A stretch of DNA of 64,000 nucleotides, taken from DATJPR01 sp963843525. Its GTDB lineage: Bacteria > Bacteroidota > Ignavibacteria > UBA10030 > UBA6906. Position 1 is the first letter of the stretch. Every line of letters starts with the position of its first letter. Position numbers and translations under genes: made by a program. Positions 51,687-60,888 of this stretch are shown here, piece by piece. The DNA lies in the NCBI GenBank assembly GCA_963843525.1, contig CAWJKM010000002.1, positions 1-64,000 on the forward strand, read 5' to 3'. Below the pieces are notes generated by a model, which did not search any database, was not told where the DNA came from, and saw only the letters and a list, made by a program, of their open reading frames with translations.

Positions 51687-52670
51687 ATGAAAAACCTTGT
51701 CCTGGTGTTTGTCGCCACGGCGCTCACCTGCCTCACGCTCTCGTCATGTGACACAGTTGGGCCTGATGATCCCGGTGCCCTCGTACCGCTCACTGTGGAC
51801 GAGGACACTTCGCTCCCCTCCATTTCCGTGAACGGTACTCTCCTCCACTCGGAGGCATTTGGGAACCCGGGCGATCCCATGATCGTGGTGCTGCACGGGG
51901 GGCCCGGAGGGGACTACCGTTGCATGCTCAACTGCAGCAGGTTCGCCACGGATGGCTTCTACGTCGTCTTCTATGATCAACGAGGTTCGGGTCTTTCCAG
52001 AAGACACGACAAGGGCACCTACTCGCTCCAGCTGTTCATCGATGATCTCGACGCCGTCATCAAACACTACCGTCAACAACCCGGGCAGAAAGTGATTCTC
52101 CTGGGGCAGTCATGGGGTGCGATGCTGGCAACAGCGTACGTCAACGAATACCCCGGCGCAGTCAACGGAGTAATCCTGTCGGAGCCCGGGGGACTTACCT
52201 GGCATGACGCCGAGGAGTACATCAAACGCACGAGGGATCTGGACGTCTTCAGCGAGACCGCCAATGACTATGTCTTCCTGGACCAGATTCTCACAGGGAG
52301 CAATCACAATGAGCTTGACTACAAGGCTGCTCTCCAGAGCGCGGCGGATTGTGCTCAGGGGAACACGCTCGGAAATCCTGGCCCCTATCCTTTCTGGAGG
52401 AAGGGTGCGGTCTGCAGCTCGGCCGCAATCGACTATGCCCGTGCACATTCCTTTGATTTCACCACCAATCTTGGTCAGTTCACGACAAAAATCCTGTTTG
52501 TGTACAGCGAGCTGAACCGGGCATATGGGAAGGCACATGCTGAACACGTTTCCTCAGCGTATCCCAACGTGGAGCTTGTTAAAATTCCCGGGACAGGGCA
52601 TGAGATCCCCTATTTCGGATGGGAGGGATTCTATCCCGTGGCGCTGGCGTATCTCAACAGCATGAAATAA
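51687..52670 (+). CDS. Alpha/beta-hydrolase lipoprotein (prolyl-iminopeptidase-like)
   Basis: The 327-residue protein has a lipoprotein signal (VFVATALTCLTLSSC). The fold signatures are VVLHGGPGGDYR (about 70), FYDQRGSGLSRR (about 95), nucleophile GQSWGAMLA (near 140) and a His in GTGHEIPYF near 305. HGGPGG and DQRGSG are the prolyl-iminopeptidase (S33) pattern. It should act in the periplasm on peptides or amides, or be an esterase. Confidence 0.85.
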   Translation: MKNLVLVFVATALTCLTLSSCDTVGPDDPGALVPLTVDEDTSLPSISVNGTLLHSEAFGNPGDPMIVVLHGGPGGDYRCMLNCSRFATDGFYVVFYDQRGSGLSRRHDKGTYSLQLFIDDLDAVIKHYRQQPGQKVILLGQSWGAMLATAYVNEYPGAVNGVILSEPGGLTWHDAEEYIKRTRDLDVFSETANDYVFLDQILTGSNHNELDYKAALQSAADCAQGNTLGNPGPYPFWRKGAVCSSAAIDYARAHSFDFTTNLGQFTTKILFVYSELNRAYGKAHAEHVSSAYPNVELVKIPGTGHEIPYFGWEGFYPVALAYLNSMK

Positions 52671-52698
52671 TACAACCACATTGATCGGAAAATCACAC

Positions 52699-53363
52699 AT
52701 GAAAAACTTCCTGAAAACATTACTTGTCGCGCTCGCTCTGGTTGAGGCGGGCTATTCCCAGAATATCAACTGGAGGACGTTGAGCGGAGAACAGCAGAAC
52801 ATCGTCCAGTTCAATGCGGGTTATGACTTCGGCGCTTCGGCCCAAATAGGGTACGCCCGATCATTTACCATGTTCAAACCGGTTGTTGTCGGATTGGACT
52901 ACTCCTTTCCCATGGGAAGTACCCTGACCGACGACTTCAAGCTACGGCTGGGGGGACAGATGGAAATCGTGGAGATGGGGGACTTTTCGGCCACGGTGAA
53001 GATCTACTCTAATTTCCGACGATACCAGACGCAACTCGTGAGAATCGTGAGCTTCGGCTCTGATTTTGCCGTCGCGACCGGATACTACAGAACCACGTGG
53101 TACGTAGCGGGGGAGTTTGGTTTCGACAAGGCAATCGCGACGCAGCTCAGGCATGCAGACATCATGAGAGCCAACTACCCCGCCATCAGGGATGGATGGT
53201 ATCTTCCGACAGGAGGCAACTACTATTACGGGGTCCAGGGGGGAAAACGATCGGAGAGAGTTTCGAAGTGTCTCTTCGCATGGGCGCCACGAGTGCGCAG
53301 GACCACGATGAGAATGCCGTGCTACCGTTCTATCTGCTCCTGGGCATTGCGGTGAGATTTTGA
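52699..53363 (+). pseudogene. Putative outer-membrane beta-barrel protein, frameshift near the end
   Basis: ATG 52699 starts with a signal peptide (TLLVALALVEAGYS) and alternating beta strands (FNAGYDFGASAQIGYARSF, GLDYSFPMG). The first frame runs to 53355 but loses sense after GGNYYYGVQGGK; the overlapping frame continues ESFEVSLRMGATSAQ and ends LPFYLLLGIAVRF, with the terminal Phe usual for outer-membrane proteins. An indel in the run of G and A at 53238-53247 explains it. Function unknown. Confidence 0.55.
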
Positions 53364-53376
53364 CCGGACAAGGAAC

Positions 53377-53472
53377 ATGAGACACGGGATTGAACGGTTT
53401 CTTATTGTCGTGCTTCTCATTGTCAGCATTGCGTTGTGGGTGGTGGCGATCTATCTTGAATTCCGGAAGTGA
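53377..53472 (+). CDS. Single-helix 31-residue membrane peptide
   Basis: ATG 53377 with RBS aaggaac encodes a 31-residue protein, HGIERFLIVVLLIVSIALWV then VAIYLEFRK, one hydrophobic helix flanked by charges. It follows the barrel gene by about 15 bases and may share its transcript. Small single-pass proteins often modulate a neighbour; no homologue is named. Confidence 0.5.
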   Translation: MRHGIERFLIVVLLIVSIALWVVAIYLEFRK

Positions 53473-53839
53473 GACCTCGTGCTCACCAACTTACCCTTTT
53501 CGGATGACCATCGATACCATTGCACGGACGTGGAAAGGGGACCAACAACCGACAATTCACGACAGAAGTCGTCGGTGCAGTCCCCGATAAGAAACATCAG
53601 GGCAGGCAGTTTGCCTGAGCGTTACGCGAATCGCCCCAAACCAGGAGAATCTGTAAATGTCAAGGAACTAATTGATATCACTTTGGAATTTAAATGACAT
53701 ATGCGCCACGCGTGGCTCACGCGCACGTCGTGAATCCTGACGGTCAAGGCGCGTTTCCCAACGGCATGCAAAAACGTGCGGGGAGTAGAAGTTACTTTTC
53801 AAGGAGCAATCATGCGATGTCCTGCATTCCTCTTCTCTA
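53473..53839. other. Intergenic region with GTTACGC core
   Basis: cagtccccgataagaaac, then atcagggcaggcag and tttgcctgagcGTTACGC (53621-53627) is a degenerate attC-like end; ccccgataagaaacatcaggg mimics the first hairpin of the multi-hairpin repeat. A 20-codon stretch VNVKELIDITLEFK before 53697 has no known match. Confidence 0.4.
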
Positions 53840-54427
53840 ATGTCGAAAGGTATGAGCACCATGAAGGGCAATAAGAAGACGTTGTCACAGGAACAAGGTG
53901 AAAAGCTCCTCGGAACATTGAAAGCCCGCTTCGAGAAGAACATGAAGCGCCACAAAGGCCTTGCATGGGGCAAAGTGCAGGCAAAGCTGCAAGGTCAAAG
54001 TGACAAACTCTGGTCACTCAATGAAATGGAGAGAACCGGGGGTGAACCGGATGTGGTCGGTTACGACAAGAAGACGGGCGAATACATCTTCTCTGATTGT
54101 TCAGCGGAAAGTCCTCAAGGGCGCAGGAGTCTTTGTTACGATCGTGAAGCTCTGGAGTCGAGGAAGGAACATAAACCGAAAGATACCGCTCTCGACATGG
54201 CTGCCGCGATGGGAATTGAACTTCTGACGGAAGATCAGTACCGGGAACTGCAGACAATCGGAAACTTCGATTCGAAAACTTCGAGCTGGGTGAAGACGCC
54301 ATCTGCTATTCGAAAACTCGGCGGGGCCATCTTCTGTGATCGCCGCTACGAGACGGTCTTTGTGTATCATAACGGAGCTGACTCCTACTATGCCGCCAGG
54401 GGTTTCCGCGGGGCGATACGGGTCTAG
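53840..54427 (+). CDS. DUF4256 family protein
   Basis: The 195-residue protein has the DUF4256 landmarks: LLGTLKARFEKNMKRHKGLA, WGKVQAKLQ, MERTGGEPDVVGYDKKTGEY and FSDCSAESPQGRRSLCYDRE, and the final FVYHNGADSYYAARGFRGA. Function is unknown; the fold is predicted alpha/beta. A later in-frame Met at 53852 or 53861 could be the start. Confidence 0.88.
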   Translation: MSKGMSTMKGNKKTLSQEQGEKLLGTLKARFEKNMKRHKGLAWGKVQAKLQGQSDKLWSLNEMERTGGEPDVVGYDKKTGEYIFSDCSAESPQGRRSLCYDREALESRKEHKPKDTALDMAAAMGIELLTEDQYRELQTIGNFDSKTSSWVKTPSAIRKLGGAIFCDRRYETVFVYHNGADSYYAARGFRGAIRV

Positions 54428-54534
54428 CCCGTGGGACCTCGTGGCAACCGCACACGAAAACAGGGCACTATTGGGCGGAACGTAAGGCGACACCGTTGAG
54501 GCGGACCGTCGGCACCACAATGCAGGAGGCGAGC

Positions 54535-54921
54535 ATGCGACTTGAACAGGCAAGAATCGGACAGCTTCTTGTTCCGGTTGGAGATCTCGAAGCGGGGGTA
54601 GCTTTCTACAGGGACGTGCTGGGTCTGAAATTCCTCTTTTCCGCACCGCCTCAGATGGCGTTCTTTGATATCGGCGGGATTCGTCTCCTTGTCGGGGTCC
54701 CTCCGGAGAGCCTTGCGCAGCAACGAACGTCGACGATCTACTTTTCTGTTGACGACATTCATGCTGTGCACGGTACACTCACAGGAGGCGGCGTACAATT
54801 TTCTGCTGCACCGCATGTCGTGCACAGAACGCCGTCGAGCGAGCTCTGGCTTGCCGAGTTTGTCGATCCGTTCGGAAATCAGCTCGCTCTCATGAGTGAA
54901 GTCCGGCATATCAGTCCGTAG
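54535..54921 (+). CDS. VOC-family protein
   Basis: ATG 54535 with a strong RBS (gcaggaggcg) encodes 128 residues. It is one VOC module: ARIGQLLVPVGDLEAGVAFY, RDVLGLKFLFSAPPQMAFFD, TIYFSVDDIHAVHGTLTGGG and LWLAEFVDPFGNQLALMSEV. Metal ligands fit a glyoxalase or bleomycin-resistance-like dimer. Upstream is a degenerate GTAAGGCG core near 54482. Confidence 0.88.
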   Translation: MRLEQARIGQLLVPVGDLEAGVAFYRDVLGLKFLFSAPPQMAFFDIGGIRLLVGVPPESLAQQRTSTIYFSVDDIHAVHGTLTGGGVQFSAAPHVVHRTPSSELWLAEFVDPFGNQLALMSEVRHISP

Positions 54922-54934
54922 CTACTCCCTCAAC

Positions 54935-55105
54935 ATCCGGGACGTGGTGATTGATTCGACGCGGGGTATGCCGACGGTACGAAGGTCGGTCCTGGCGATA
55001 ACGCCTATTGCGCCGGGCCGGCCGGAATCCAGGTGGTTTCTCCGGCCGGGGCTTGCCACAGGGGCGAACTACCCCGACGATTGACGGTTATTGGATCTTC
55101 TTGAA
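54935..55105 (+). pseudogene. Gluconolactonase-like (SMP-30) remnant
   Basis: Two frames give RDVVIDST, then RGYADGTKVGPGDNAYCAGP and AGIQVVSPAGA. They match WDVVNDST and SGYADGMKVDSSGNVYCAGP of the intact protein at 57232. The remainder is absent. It is a decayed paralogue about 2.3 kb upstream of the intact gene. Confidence 0.6.
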
Positions 55106-55330
55106 ATCCAATCATTTTCGGACGTGGAATCCCACACTCACACTTCTGGCGACGAATTGATTTCTCAATGGTGAAATTGCACTCAAGTATGCAGTTGAGA
55201 GGCAGTAAACGTAACGGCCCCAACCGCAAATGACACGCTCGATATGTTCAGTGCAATGTGCGAGCATCATCCCGCTTTGCGGCGCGGCTATTTCAAGGGA
55301 GGCAGGTTGCCATTTGCGCGGAGGAATCCT
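55106..55330. other. Spacer before DUF1801 gene
   Basis: No gene is recognised. aaacgtaacggccccaac near 55208 and cgctttgcggcgcggc near 55275 look like worn pieces of the cassette arm. Confidence 0.3.
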
Positions 55331-55819
55331 ATGGAGTCATCCAAGAGAGGCTTACGGAACCCTCTGAGTCCCGAGCAACAGCTCAAGGGCTTCATAGCCA
55401 AGTTTGAACCGGAGCATCAGACACTGATTCGGGCAGTCAGGAAGGTCTTGCGCAAGCGCTTCCCAACGGCCGATGAGCTGGTATACGACAACTATAACTT
55501 CTTCGTGATCGGCTACTCCCCAACGGAACGATCGTCAGACGCGATTATCTCGGTGGCCGCAGCCGCAAATGGGCTTGGCTTGTGCTTCATTCAGGGAGCC
55601 AAACTCTCAGACCCCCACAAGATTCTGCTTGGCTCGGGCAGGCAAACGAGGTTCATTCGGCTCGAGTCGGCCGAGACACTGGCCCTTCGCGAGGTCGAAG
55701 CCCTCCTCAGAGCAGCGGTTGATCATGCGAAAACACCCCTTCGTTCGAGCGGGCGTGGTAAGCTGATCATCAAGTCAATCTCGGAAAAGCAACGACCGAG
55801 GCGAAAAGCGCTGCAGTGA
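55331..55819 (+). CDS. DUF1801 family protein, second copy
   Basis: ATG 55331 (RBS ggaggaat) gives 162 residues parallel to the protein at 24561: LKGFIAKFEPEHQTLIRAVR, KVLRKRFPTADELVYDNYNF, LGLCFIQGAKLSDPHKILLG and SGRQTRFIRLESAETLALRE. About 60 percent identity by eye. The basic tail (KQRPRRKALQ) is kept. Function unknown. Confidence 0.88.
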   Translation: MESSKRGLRNPLSPEQQLKGFIAKFEPEHQTLIRAVRKVLRKRFPTADELVYDNYNFFVIGYSPTERSSDAIISVAAAANGLGLCFIQGAKLSDPHKILLGSGRQTRFIRLESAETLALREVEALLRAAVDHAKTPLRSSGRGKLIIKSISEKQRPRRKALQ

Positions 55820-55839
55820 CTCGGATTCGTGGCGCGCAA

Positions 55840-56022
55840 CGTCAGATGAAGCGAACTCTGCCTGCGCCTTTCACTCGGCACCACGACCGCGAAACGGTGA
55901 AGCACTGCGGCGGAAGTCGCGCACCGGAGCGGTAAGGGGAAAGGTCAGATCGACCAGGTGTTCAGTGCCAGACCATATTCTCCAATCCGGCCTGGCCAGA
56001 GTAAAGGGGTTGTTCGGGATAC
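55840..56022. other. Eroded cassette right end
   Basis: gcgcgcaacgtcagatg, then actctgcctgcgcctttc and actcggcaccacg read like the common right arm and core with TTTC in place of TAAC. Confidence 0.4.
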
Positions 56023-56124
56023 CGAATCATCATTCTCATCAACGATGCTCCATATGGAACTGAAAAAGGGTACAATGCCCTACGGCTGGCGATGGCTCTC
56101 CAGAAGGACCATCCGACAGTCTGA
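56023..56124 (+). pseudogene. DsrE-family remnant
   Basis: The frame RIIILINDAPYGTEKGYNAL then RLAMALQKDHPTV stops at TGA 56122-56124. NDAPYGxExxxNxLRLA is the first half of DsrE/YchN-like sulfur-carrier proteins. The second half (with the cysteine) and a proper start are missing. Confidence 0.65.
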
Positions 56125-56199
56125 AAGAAACGCCAATGACATTTCCGAAGGCACCGTCTCGCAGTAAAATCCAAGGCTATTGAACGAAGGGGGAAGTGC

Positions 56200-57111
56200 A
56201 TGGACCAGACCGTAGTCGGAATGTGCTCCGCTGGCATGGTGCTATTGTTGACCGGACTATGGGTCGCGAAGAGTGATATCGCGGAGGCTCACGGCCTGGA
56301 CAAGATCGCGGCCTTGAGCAATGTGTGTTTCGCTACCCCGCTGGCGGTCTTCGGCGCACTCCATCTCTTCGGCCCGCAATTCGTCAAAGACATCGTTCCG
56401 GAGTACATGCCATGGCGTATGTTCTGGGTTTATCTCGTTGGGTGCGGGCTGATCGCCGCGTCCTTGAGCATCGCCATCAACATAGGGGTGCGCTGGTCCG
56501 GTCTGCTCTTCGGCATCATGATGGTTCTGTTTGTCGCGATGATCCATCTTCCTGGAGCGCTGAGCGAACCGCATAACAGATTTATTTGGACGATCGTTTT
56601 CCGGGAGATGTCGTTCGGCGGCGCCGGTTGGATTCTTGCGGGAAATGCAAGAGACGGATGGCGCGGGCGGGGCAGGAGCGCGCTGATCACTGTGGGCCGT
56701 GTATTTGTCACGATGGCCGTGGTATTGTTTGGCATTGAGCACTTCCTGTTCGCGACGGGACTTCCCGGGGTCCCGCTTGAGAAACAGATGCCGACGTGGA
56801 TTCCGGGGCGCGTGCTCATTGACTATGTGACGGGCGCAGCGCTTCTCCTTGTCGGGGGAAGCGTTCTCCTTGCCAGGAAGACGCGGATGCTGGCAACCTG
56901 TCTCGGCGGTTGGATTTTGCTGCTCGTCCTCGTCATCTATGGACCGGTCTTGATCGTGGCGCTCTCTGATCCGAATACAGGAGTCAAGCTGCAAGGGATC
57001 AATTACTTTGCCGACACGCTGCTGTTTGCCGGAGCCATCCTCGCGCTGGCGAGGGCGACGCCACAATCGAATGTGGCCAGCAGCCCGCCCTCACTTCATG
57101 AGGCCGGGTGA
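56200..57111 (+). CDS. DoxX-like membrane protein
   Basis: The 303-residue protein (RBS gaagggggaag) has about eight membrane segments in two similar halves. The first has FGALHLFGPQFVKDIVPEYM then PWRMFWVYLVGCGLIAAS, and the second has FGIEHFLFATGLPGVPLEKQ then MPTWIPGRVLIDYVTG. The H-F...P.W.P......Y..G pattern is that of DoxX/DUF4267-like proteins, so this is an internal duplication. Role unknown; DoxX proteins link to redox or thiol stress. Confidence 0.7.
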   Translation: MDQTVVGMCSAGMVLLLTGLWVAKSDIAEAHGLDKIAALSNVCFATPLAVFGALHLFGPQFVKDIVPEYMPWRMFWVYLVGCGLIAASLSIAINIGVRWSGLLFGIMMVLFVAMIHLPGALSEPHNRFIWTIVFREMSFGGAGWILAGNARDGWRGRGRSALITVGRVFVTMAVVLFGIEHFLFATGLPGVPLEKQMPTWIPGRVLIDYVTGAALLLVGGSVLLARKTRMLATCLGGWILLLVLVIYGPVLIVALSDPNTGVKLQGINYFADTLLFAGAILALARATPQSNVASSPPSLHEAG

Positions 57112-57231
57112 AATCCATCAAGATTCCATTGATTTGGAGAGCGAATGCATTTCCCATTCAAGCCGGCTCACGTTGCACCCGAGCCTGAGAATGCTGTAAT
57201 TGTCTACCAGCTCCCACATCAGGAATCGAGA

Positions 57232-58443
57232 ATGTTCATGACTTCACATCATCATGCCAAATCACCTCTGTCTCTCTTCACAATTCACCTCCTGCTGCTG
57301 ACGGTCTTCGCAACCCCTGGAACCGGTTTTGCGCAAGTCCTTGCGGGGGGAACGCTTGAACGGCTCTGGACCGGTTTCCAGTTTGTCGAAGGGCCCGTGT
57401 GGAAAGAAGGAGTCGGACTCCTCTTCAGTGACATCTATCCCTCCACCATCTACCGATGGTCCCCCGGCGATTCGAGCATGGCGATCTACCTGAAACCCTC
57501 GGACAGCTCCAATGGATTGACGTTCGATCGTCAGGGAAACCTCATCCTTACCCAGATGCAGAAACGCCGCATCGCGCGTCAGGAACCTGACGGATCCATC
57601 ACTCCCCTCGTCTCCACCTACAACGGCAAGCGGTTCAACAGCCCCAACGATATTGTTGTGTCATCGAGTGGCTCGATCTTCTTCACGGATCCGGATTTCA
57701 ACGTTCCCGCGGGCCAATCGAAGGAGTTGAGCATCAAAGGAATCTACAGGCTGAGTCCGTCGGGCAGGCTTCAGGTCATCGATAGCACGTTCGACAAACC
57801 GAACGGCATCTGTTTTGCTGCTGACGAAAGCCGGCTGTATGTGAACGAGTCGGCCCAGCACAAGATCTATGTCTGGGACGTGGTGAACGATTCCACCTTC
57901 ACGAACAAGCGGCTCTTCTACACCATCCCGCAATCGGGCTATGCTGACGGCATGAAGGTCGATTCGAGCGGCAATGTCTATTGTGCCGGGCCGGGCGGCA
58001 TCTGGGTGGTTTCTTCGTCAGGGGCGTACCTGACTTTGATCAGCACCCCTCAGACCCCAACAAATTGCGCGTGGGGTGACCCGGACAGGAAAACCCTCTA
58101 CATCACGGCGCAGACAAGCGTTTACCGCATACGACCAACGATTGCCACCGGGGTGAACGAGCAAGGGAGAAGCGGCGGATTTCATTATGAGCTGGGCGAG
58201 AACTTTCCCAACCCTTTCAACCCGACTTCCGACATCACGTACCAGCTATCGGAGTTCGGACCAGTGCGGATTGCCGTCTATGATCTGCTCGGCCGCGTGG
58301 TTTCGATTCTGGTGAATGAGCCGAAACAGGCAGGGAATTACACAGTCCGATTTGACGGCAGCGGGTTGGCCAGCGGGGCCTATCTGTGCAGAATGCAAGC
58401 GGGTAACTTCGTCGAAACGCGAGAGCTTCTTTTGCTCAAGTAA
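57232..58443 (+). CDS. Secreted SMP-30/gluconolactonase-like protein with T9SS sorting domain
   Basis: ATG 57232 gives 403 residues with a signal peptide (FTIHLLLLTVFATPGTGFA). The SMP-30 propeller shows WTGFQFVEGPVWKEGVGLLF, LTFDRQGNLILTQM, FNSPNDIVVSSSGSIFFTDP and PNGICFAADESRLYVNES, with E, N and D at the usual metal positions. The last 80 residues (ENFPNPFNPTSDI, YDLLGRVVSILV, SGAYLCRMQAGN) are a T9SS sorting domain. It probably hydrolyses a sugar lactone outside the cell. Confidence 0.9.
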   Translation: MFMTSHHHAKSPLSLFTIHLLLLTVFATPGTGFAQVLAGGTLERLWTGFQFVEGPVWKEGVGLLFSDIYPSTIYRWSPGDSSMAIYLKPSDSSNGLTFDRQGNLILTQMQKRRIARQEPDGSITPLVSTYNGKRFNSPNDIVVSSSGSIFFTDPDFNVPAGQSKELSIKGIYRLSPSGRLQVIDSTFDKPNGICFAADESRLYVNESAQHKIYVWDVVNDSTFTNKRLFYTIPQSGYADGMKVDSSGNVYCAGPGGIWVVSSSGAYLTLISTPQTPTNCAWGDPDRKTLYITAQTSVYRIRPTIATGVNEQGRSGGFHYELGENFPNPFNPTSDITYQLSEFGPVRIAVYDLLGRVVSILVNEPKQAGNYTVRFDGSGLASGAYLCRMQAGNFVETRELLLLK

Positions 58444-58542
58444 TGTCAAAGCCCCCATCAGCCATCGGCCGATGGGATTCACCGACGGCGCAATGAATAA
58501 CGTACCCAATGCGATGATGCAATAATAGTTGAGATCCATGAG

Positions 58543-59673
58543 ATGACTTCTGTGAGACTGCCTGTAATATTTCTTTTCTTGATGGTGTCGTCGGTCGGTA
58601 GTGCTCAGACTGCCGATACACTCATCATCCATGGTGCAGAATCGAAGTATGACTCTACCCTCTACAGGCGCATCGTCCATTATGATCGGAAGACACAGAT
58701 CTATCACGTGACAGACACTTTCCTATCGGGCCAGATTGCACTGGAAGGAGATTACCTGGCTATCGACCCGACTGTGAAGGAGGAGTTCTGGAATTACCAT
58801 CACACACACATAAAGCATGGATATTTCAGAAAATGGTACGACAACGGTCAATTGGAGTGGGAGGGGCGATTCGAGAACGGATTGATACAGGGGAGGGTCA
58901 CGTCATGGTACCGAGGAGGGCAGCTGAATTTCACAGGGGAGTATGATCATGGGATGCAAAACGGATGGTTCACGTACTACGACGAGAACGGCAAGTTGCA
59001 CTACCGGGCACAATTCGAGAACGGACAGACTATTCGACCAACAAAAGTCCGATATGACTATCTTGCCTATCTCCCAAAGGACTACGACAGTAGTCTCGCC
59101 ACACGATGGCCTGCGATCATTTTCTTGCACGGCGGCTCAAGTCGCGGGAACGACTTGAAAAGAGTGAAAGCGAATGGCATCCCGGACAGGCTCGAACGAG
59201 GAAAGAACATTCCTTTCATCGTAATAGCACCTCAATGTCCCGTGGACAAGCGGTGGGAAACTGATGATTGGTTCGACGTGCTCTATGCTGAGATCACGGC
59301 TCGATATCGGATCGACCCCAACAGGATCTACCTGACTGGATTGAGTTTGGGAGGATCTGGAACCTGGTATCTCGCGATGCAGCATCCCACGACCTTCGCA
59401 GCAATTGCCCCGATCAGCGGGAAGACATCACACATTCAGTTCATATTGGAGAGCGCGTGCAAGCTGGCCGGTACGCCCATATGGATGTTCCATGGTAAAG
59501 ACGACGAGGTTGTGGACGTCAATGAGACTTACCAAATCGCCAAGAGACTTGACCAGTGCGATGTCAAATACTCGCTCTCACTTTTTGAGGGCCATAAGCA
59601 TTGGCAGACACCATGGGAAGTGTACGGCGAGGACGCGATTTATAGCTGGTTTCTCGGCTGTAAGAGACACTAA
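58543..59673 (+). CDS. Secreted MORN-repeat plus esterase (alpha/beta-hydrolase) fusion
   Basis: The 376-residue protein starts with a signal peptide (LPVIFLFLMVSSVGSA). Residues about 93-165 hold three MORN_2-type repeats (KWYDNGQLEWEGRFENG, SWYRGGQLNFTGEYDHG, TYYDENGKLHYRAQFENG). From about 175 an esterase/LpqC-like fold follows: LHGGSSRGND, LTGLSLGGSGTWYLAM with the Ser nucleophile, FHGKDDEVVD with Asp and EGHKHW with His. The substrate is unknown; the MORN part may bind a surface or lipid. Confidence 0.85.
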   Translation: MTSVRLPVIFLFLMVSSVGSAQTADTLIIHGAESKYDSTLYRRIVHYDRKTQIYHVTDTFLSGQIALEGDYLAIDPTVKEEFWNYHHTHIKHGYFRKWYDNGQLEWEGRFENGLIQGRVTSWYRGGQLNFTGEYDHGMQNGWFTYYDENGKLHYRAQFENGQTIRPTKVRYDYLAYLPKDYDSSLATRWPAIIFLHGGSSRGNDLKRVKANGIPDRLERGKNIPFIVIAPQCPVDKRWETDDWFDVLYAEITARYRIDPNRIYLTGLSLGGSGTWYLAMQHPTTFAAIAPISGKTSHIQFILESACKLAGTPIWMFHGKDDEVVDVNETYQIAKRLDQCDVKYSLSLFEGHKHWQTPWEVYGEDAIYSWFLGCKRH

Positions 59674-59761
59674 AAAAGCAACCGATCAACTGCTCGCTGC
59701 CGCAAGAAATGAATCAGTCGTAGCGGCAGCCTTGGTGTACTGACGATACCAAGGACTTCAC
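59674..59761 (+). terminator. Possible terminator hairpin
   Basis: gctgccgcaagaaatg and cgtagcggcagc form a stem of about 7 pairs at 59696-59732. No T-run follows, so a terminator role is only suggested by its position between two genes. Confidence 0.3.
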
Positions 59762-60838
59762 ATGGTACTAGCAGATCTCGGATTTGACAGTTGGTGTGAA
59801 GAGAAATACAAGGAGTTCCAGGCCCCTGACTTCGCTGTCGCGCGTGTAACAAGAGTCGACAAAGACCGTTATCTCGTTCGGAATGAGCTCAGTGAAGTTC
59901 AGGCGGAGCCGACCGGCAAGCTTCTCTTTTCCGCCGCCTCAAGTCAGGAGCTACCGTGCGTCGGGGACTGGGTGTTGGTTCAGTACTACAATGACGACAC
60001 CCTCGCGATTATTCATGAGATCTTCCCGAGAAGAACCTCCCTGCGCCGCAAGTCCGCAGGCGACAGGGTGGAATACCAAATGATCGCCTCGAATGTCGAC
60101 GTCGCCTTCATCATGCAATCGTGCGATCTGAATTTCAACCTTCGCCGAATGGAGCGATATCTTGTGATGGTCCATGAGGGCCACGTCGAGCCTGTTATCC
60201 TGCTTAGCAAGAGCGATCTCGTCAGCGAGGAGGAATCGGAGAAACGGATTTCCGAGATCCGGGATGCACGAATCAACGCAAGGGTCATCGCTCTCAGCAG
60301 CAAAACAGAAATGGGACTTGAGTCAGTCAGGCAGGTGTTGCAGAAGGGTAAAACCTATTGCCTCCTCGGGTCTTCGGGTGTAGGCAAGACGACGCTTCTG
60401 AATCATCTTCTCGGTAGCGAGGCTTTCGAAACGAATCCGGTCCGTGAAAAGGACAACAGAGGACGCCATACCACCTCACGTCGTCAACTGACCATCCTGG
60501 GCAACGGAGCACTTCTCGTCGACACTCCAGGCATGCGGGAGCTGGGATTGATGGGCGCAGATGCCGGCATTGAGGACAGTTTCTCCGATATTCACGAACT
60601 CTCTGAAAATTGCCGCTTCAATGATTGCACGCACTCCATCGAAGCCGGTTGCGCGATCCTGCTTGCAGTGCAGAATGGGACTCTCAGTGAGGCCAGGTAT
60701 CAGAGCTACATGAAGTTGATCAAGGAATCCCGGTTCCATGAGATGACCTACGTGGAGAGACGCAAGAAAGACAAGCAATTCGGGCGAATGATCAAGACCG
60801 TGACGCAACAGCTGAAGAAGCGAAAACCTTCGTCTTGA
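59762..60838 (+). CDS. rsgA: Ribosome small-subunit-dependent GTPase A
   Basis: The 358-residue protein has an N-terminal OB-like region (PCVGDWVLVQ) and a circularly permuted GTPase: LLSKSDL (G4) before GSSGVGKTTLLNHL (G1, about 208-221), then GRHTTS (G2) and VDTPGMREL (G3). The zinc domain has CRFNDCTH and GCAI. It removes assembly factors during 30S maturation using GTP. It is a housekeeping gene in unusual surroundings. Confidence 0.95.
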   Translation: MVLADLGFDSWCEEKYKEFQAPDFAVARVTRVDKDRYLVRNELSEVQAEPTGKLLFSAASSQELPCVGDWVLVQYYNDDTLAIIHEIFPRRTSLRRKSAGDRVEYQMIASNVDVAFIMQSCDLNFNLRRMERYLVMVHEGHVEPVILLSKSDLVSEEESEKRISEIRDARINARVIALSSKTEMGLESVRQVLQKGKTYCLLGSSGVGKTTLLNHLLGSEAFETNPVREKDNRGRHTTSRRQLTILGNGALLVDTPGMRELGLMGADAGIEDSFSDIHELSENCRFNDCTHSIEAGCAILLAVQNGTLSEARYQSYMKLIKESRFHEMTYVERRKKDKQFGRMIKTVTQQLKKRKPSS

Positions 60839-60888
60839 TGAACCGGGGCGGCCGCCGCCCGGGCAACCGAACGGCGTTTCGCCTGAAC

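Noticed and set aside
56257..57066. Minus-strand frame over the DoxX-like gene
   Set aside because: Charged antisense shadow; the plus strand has RBS and membrane segments.
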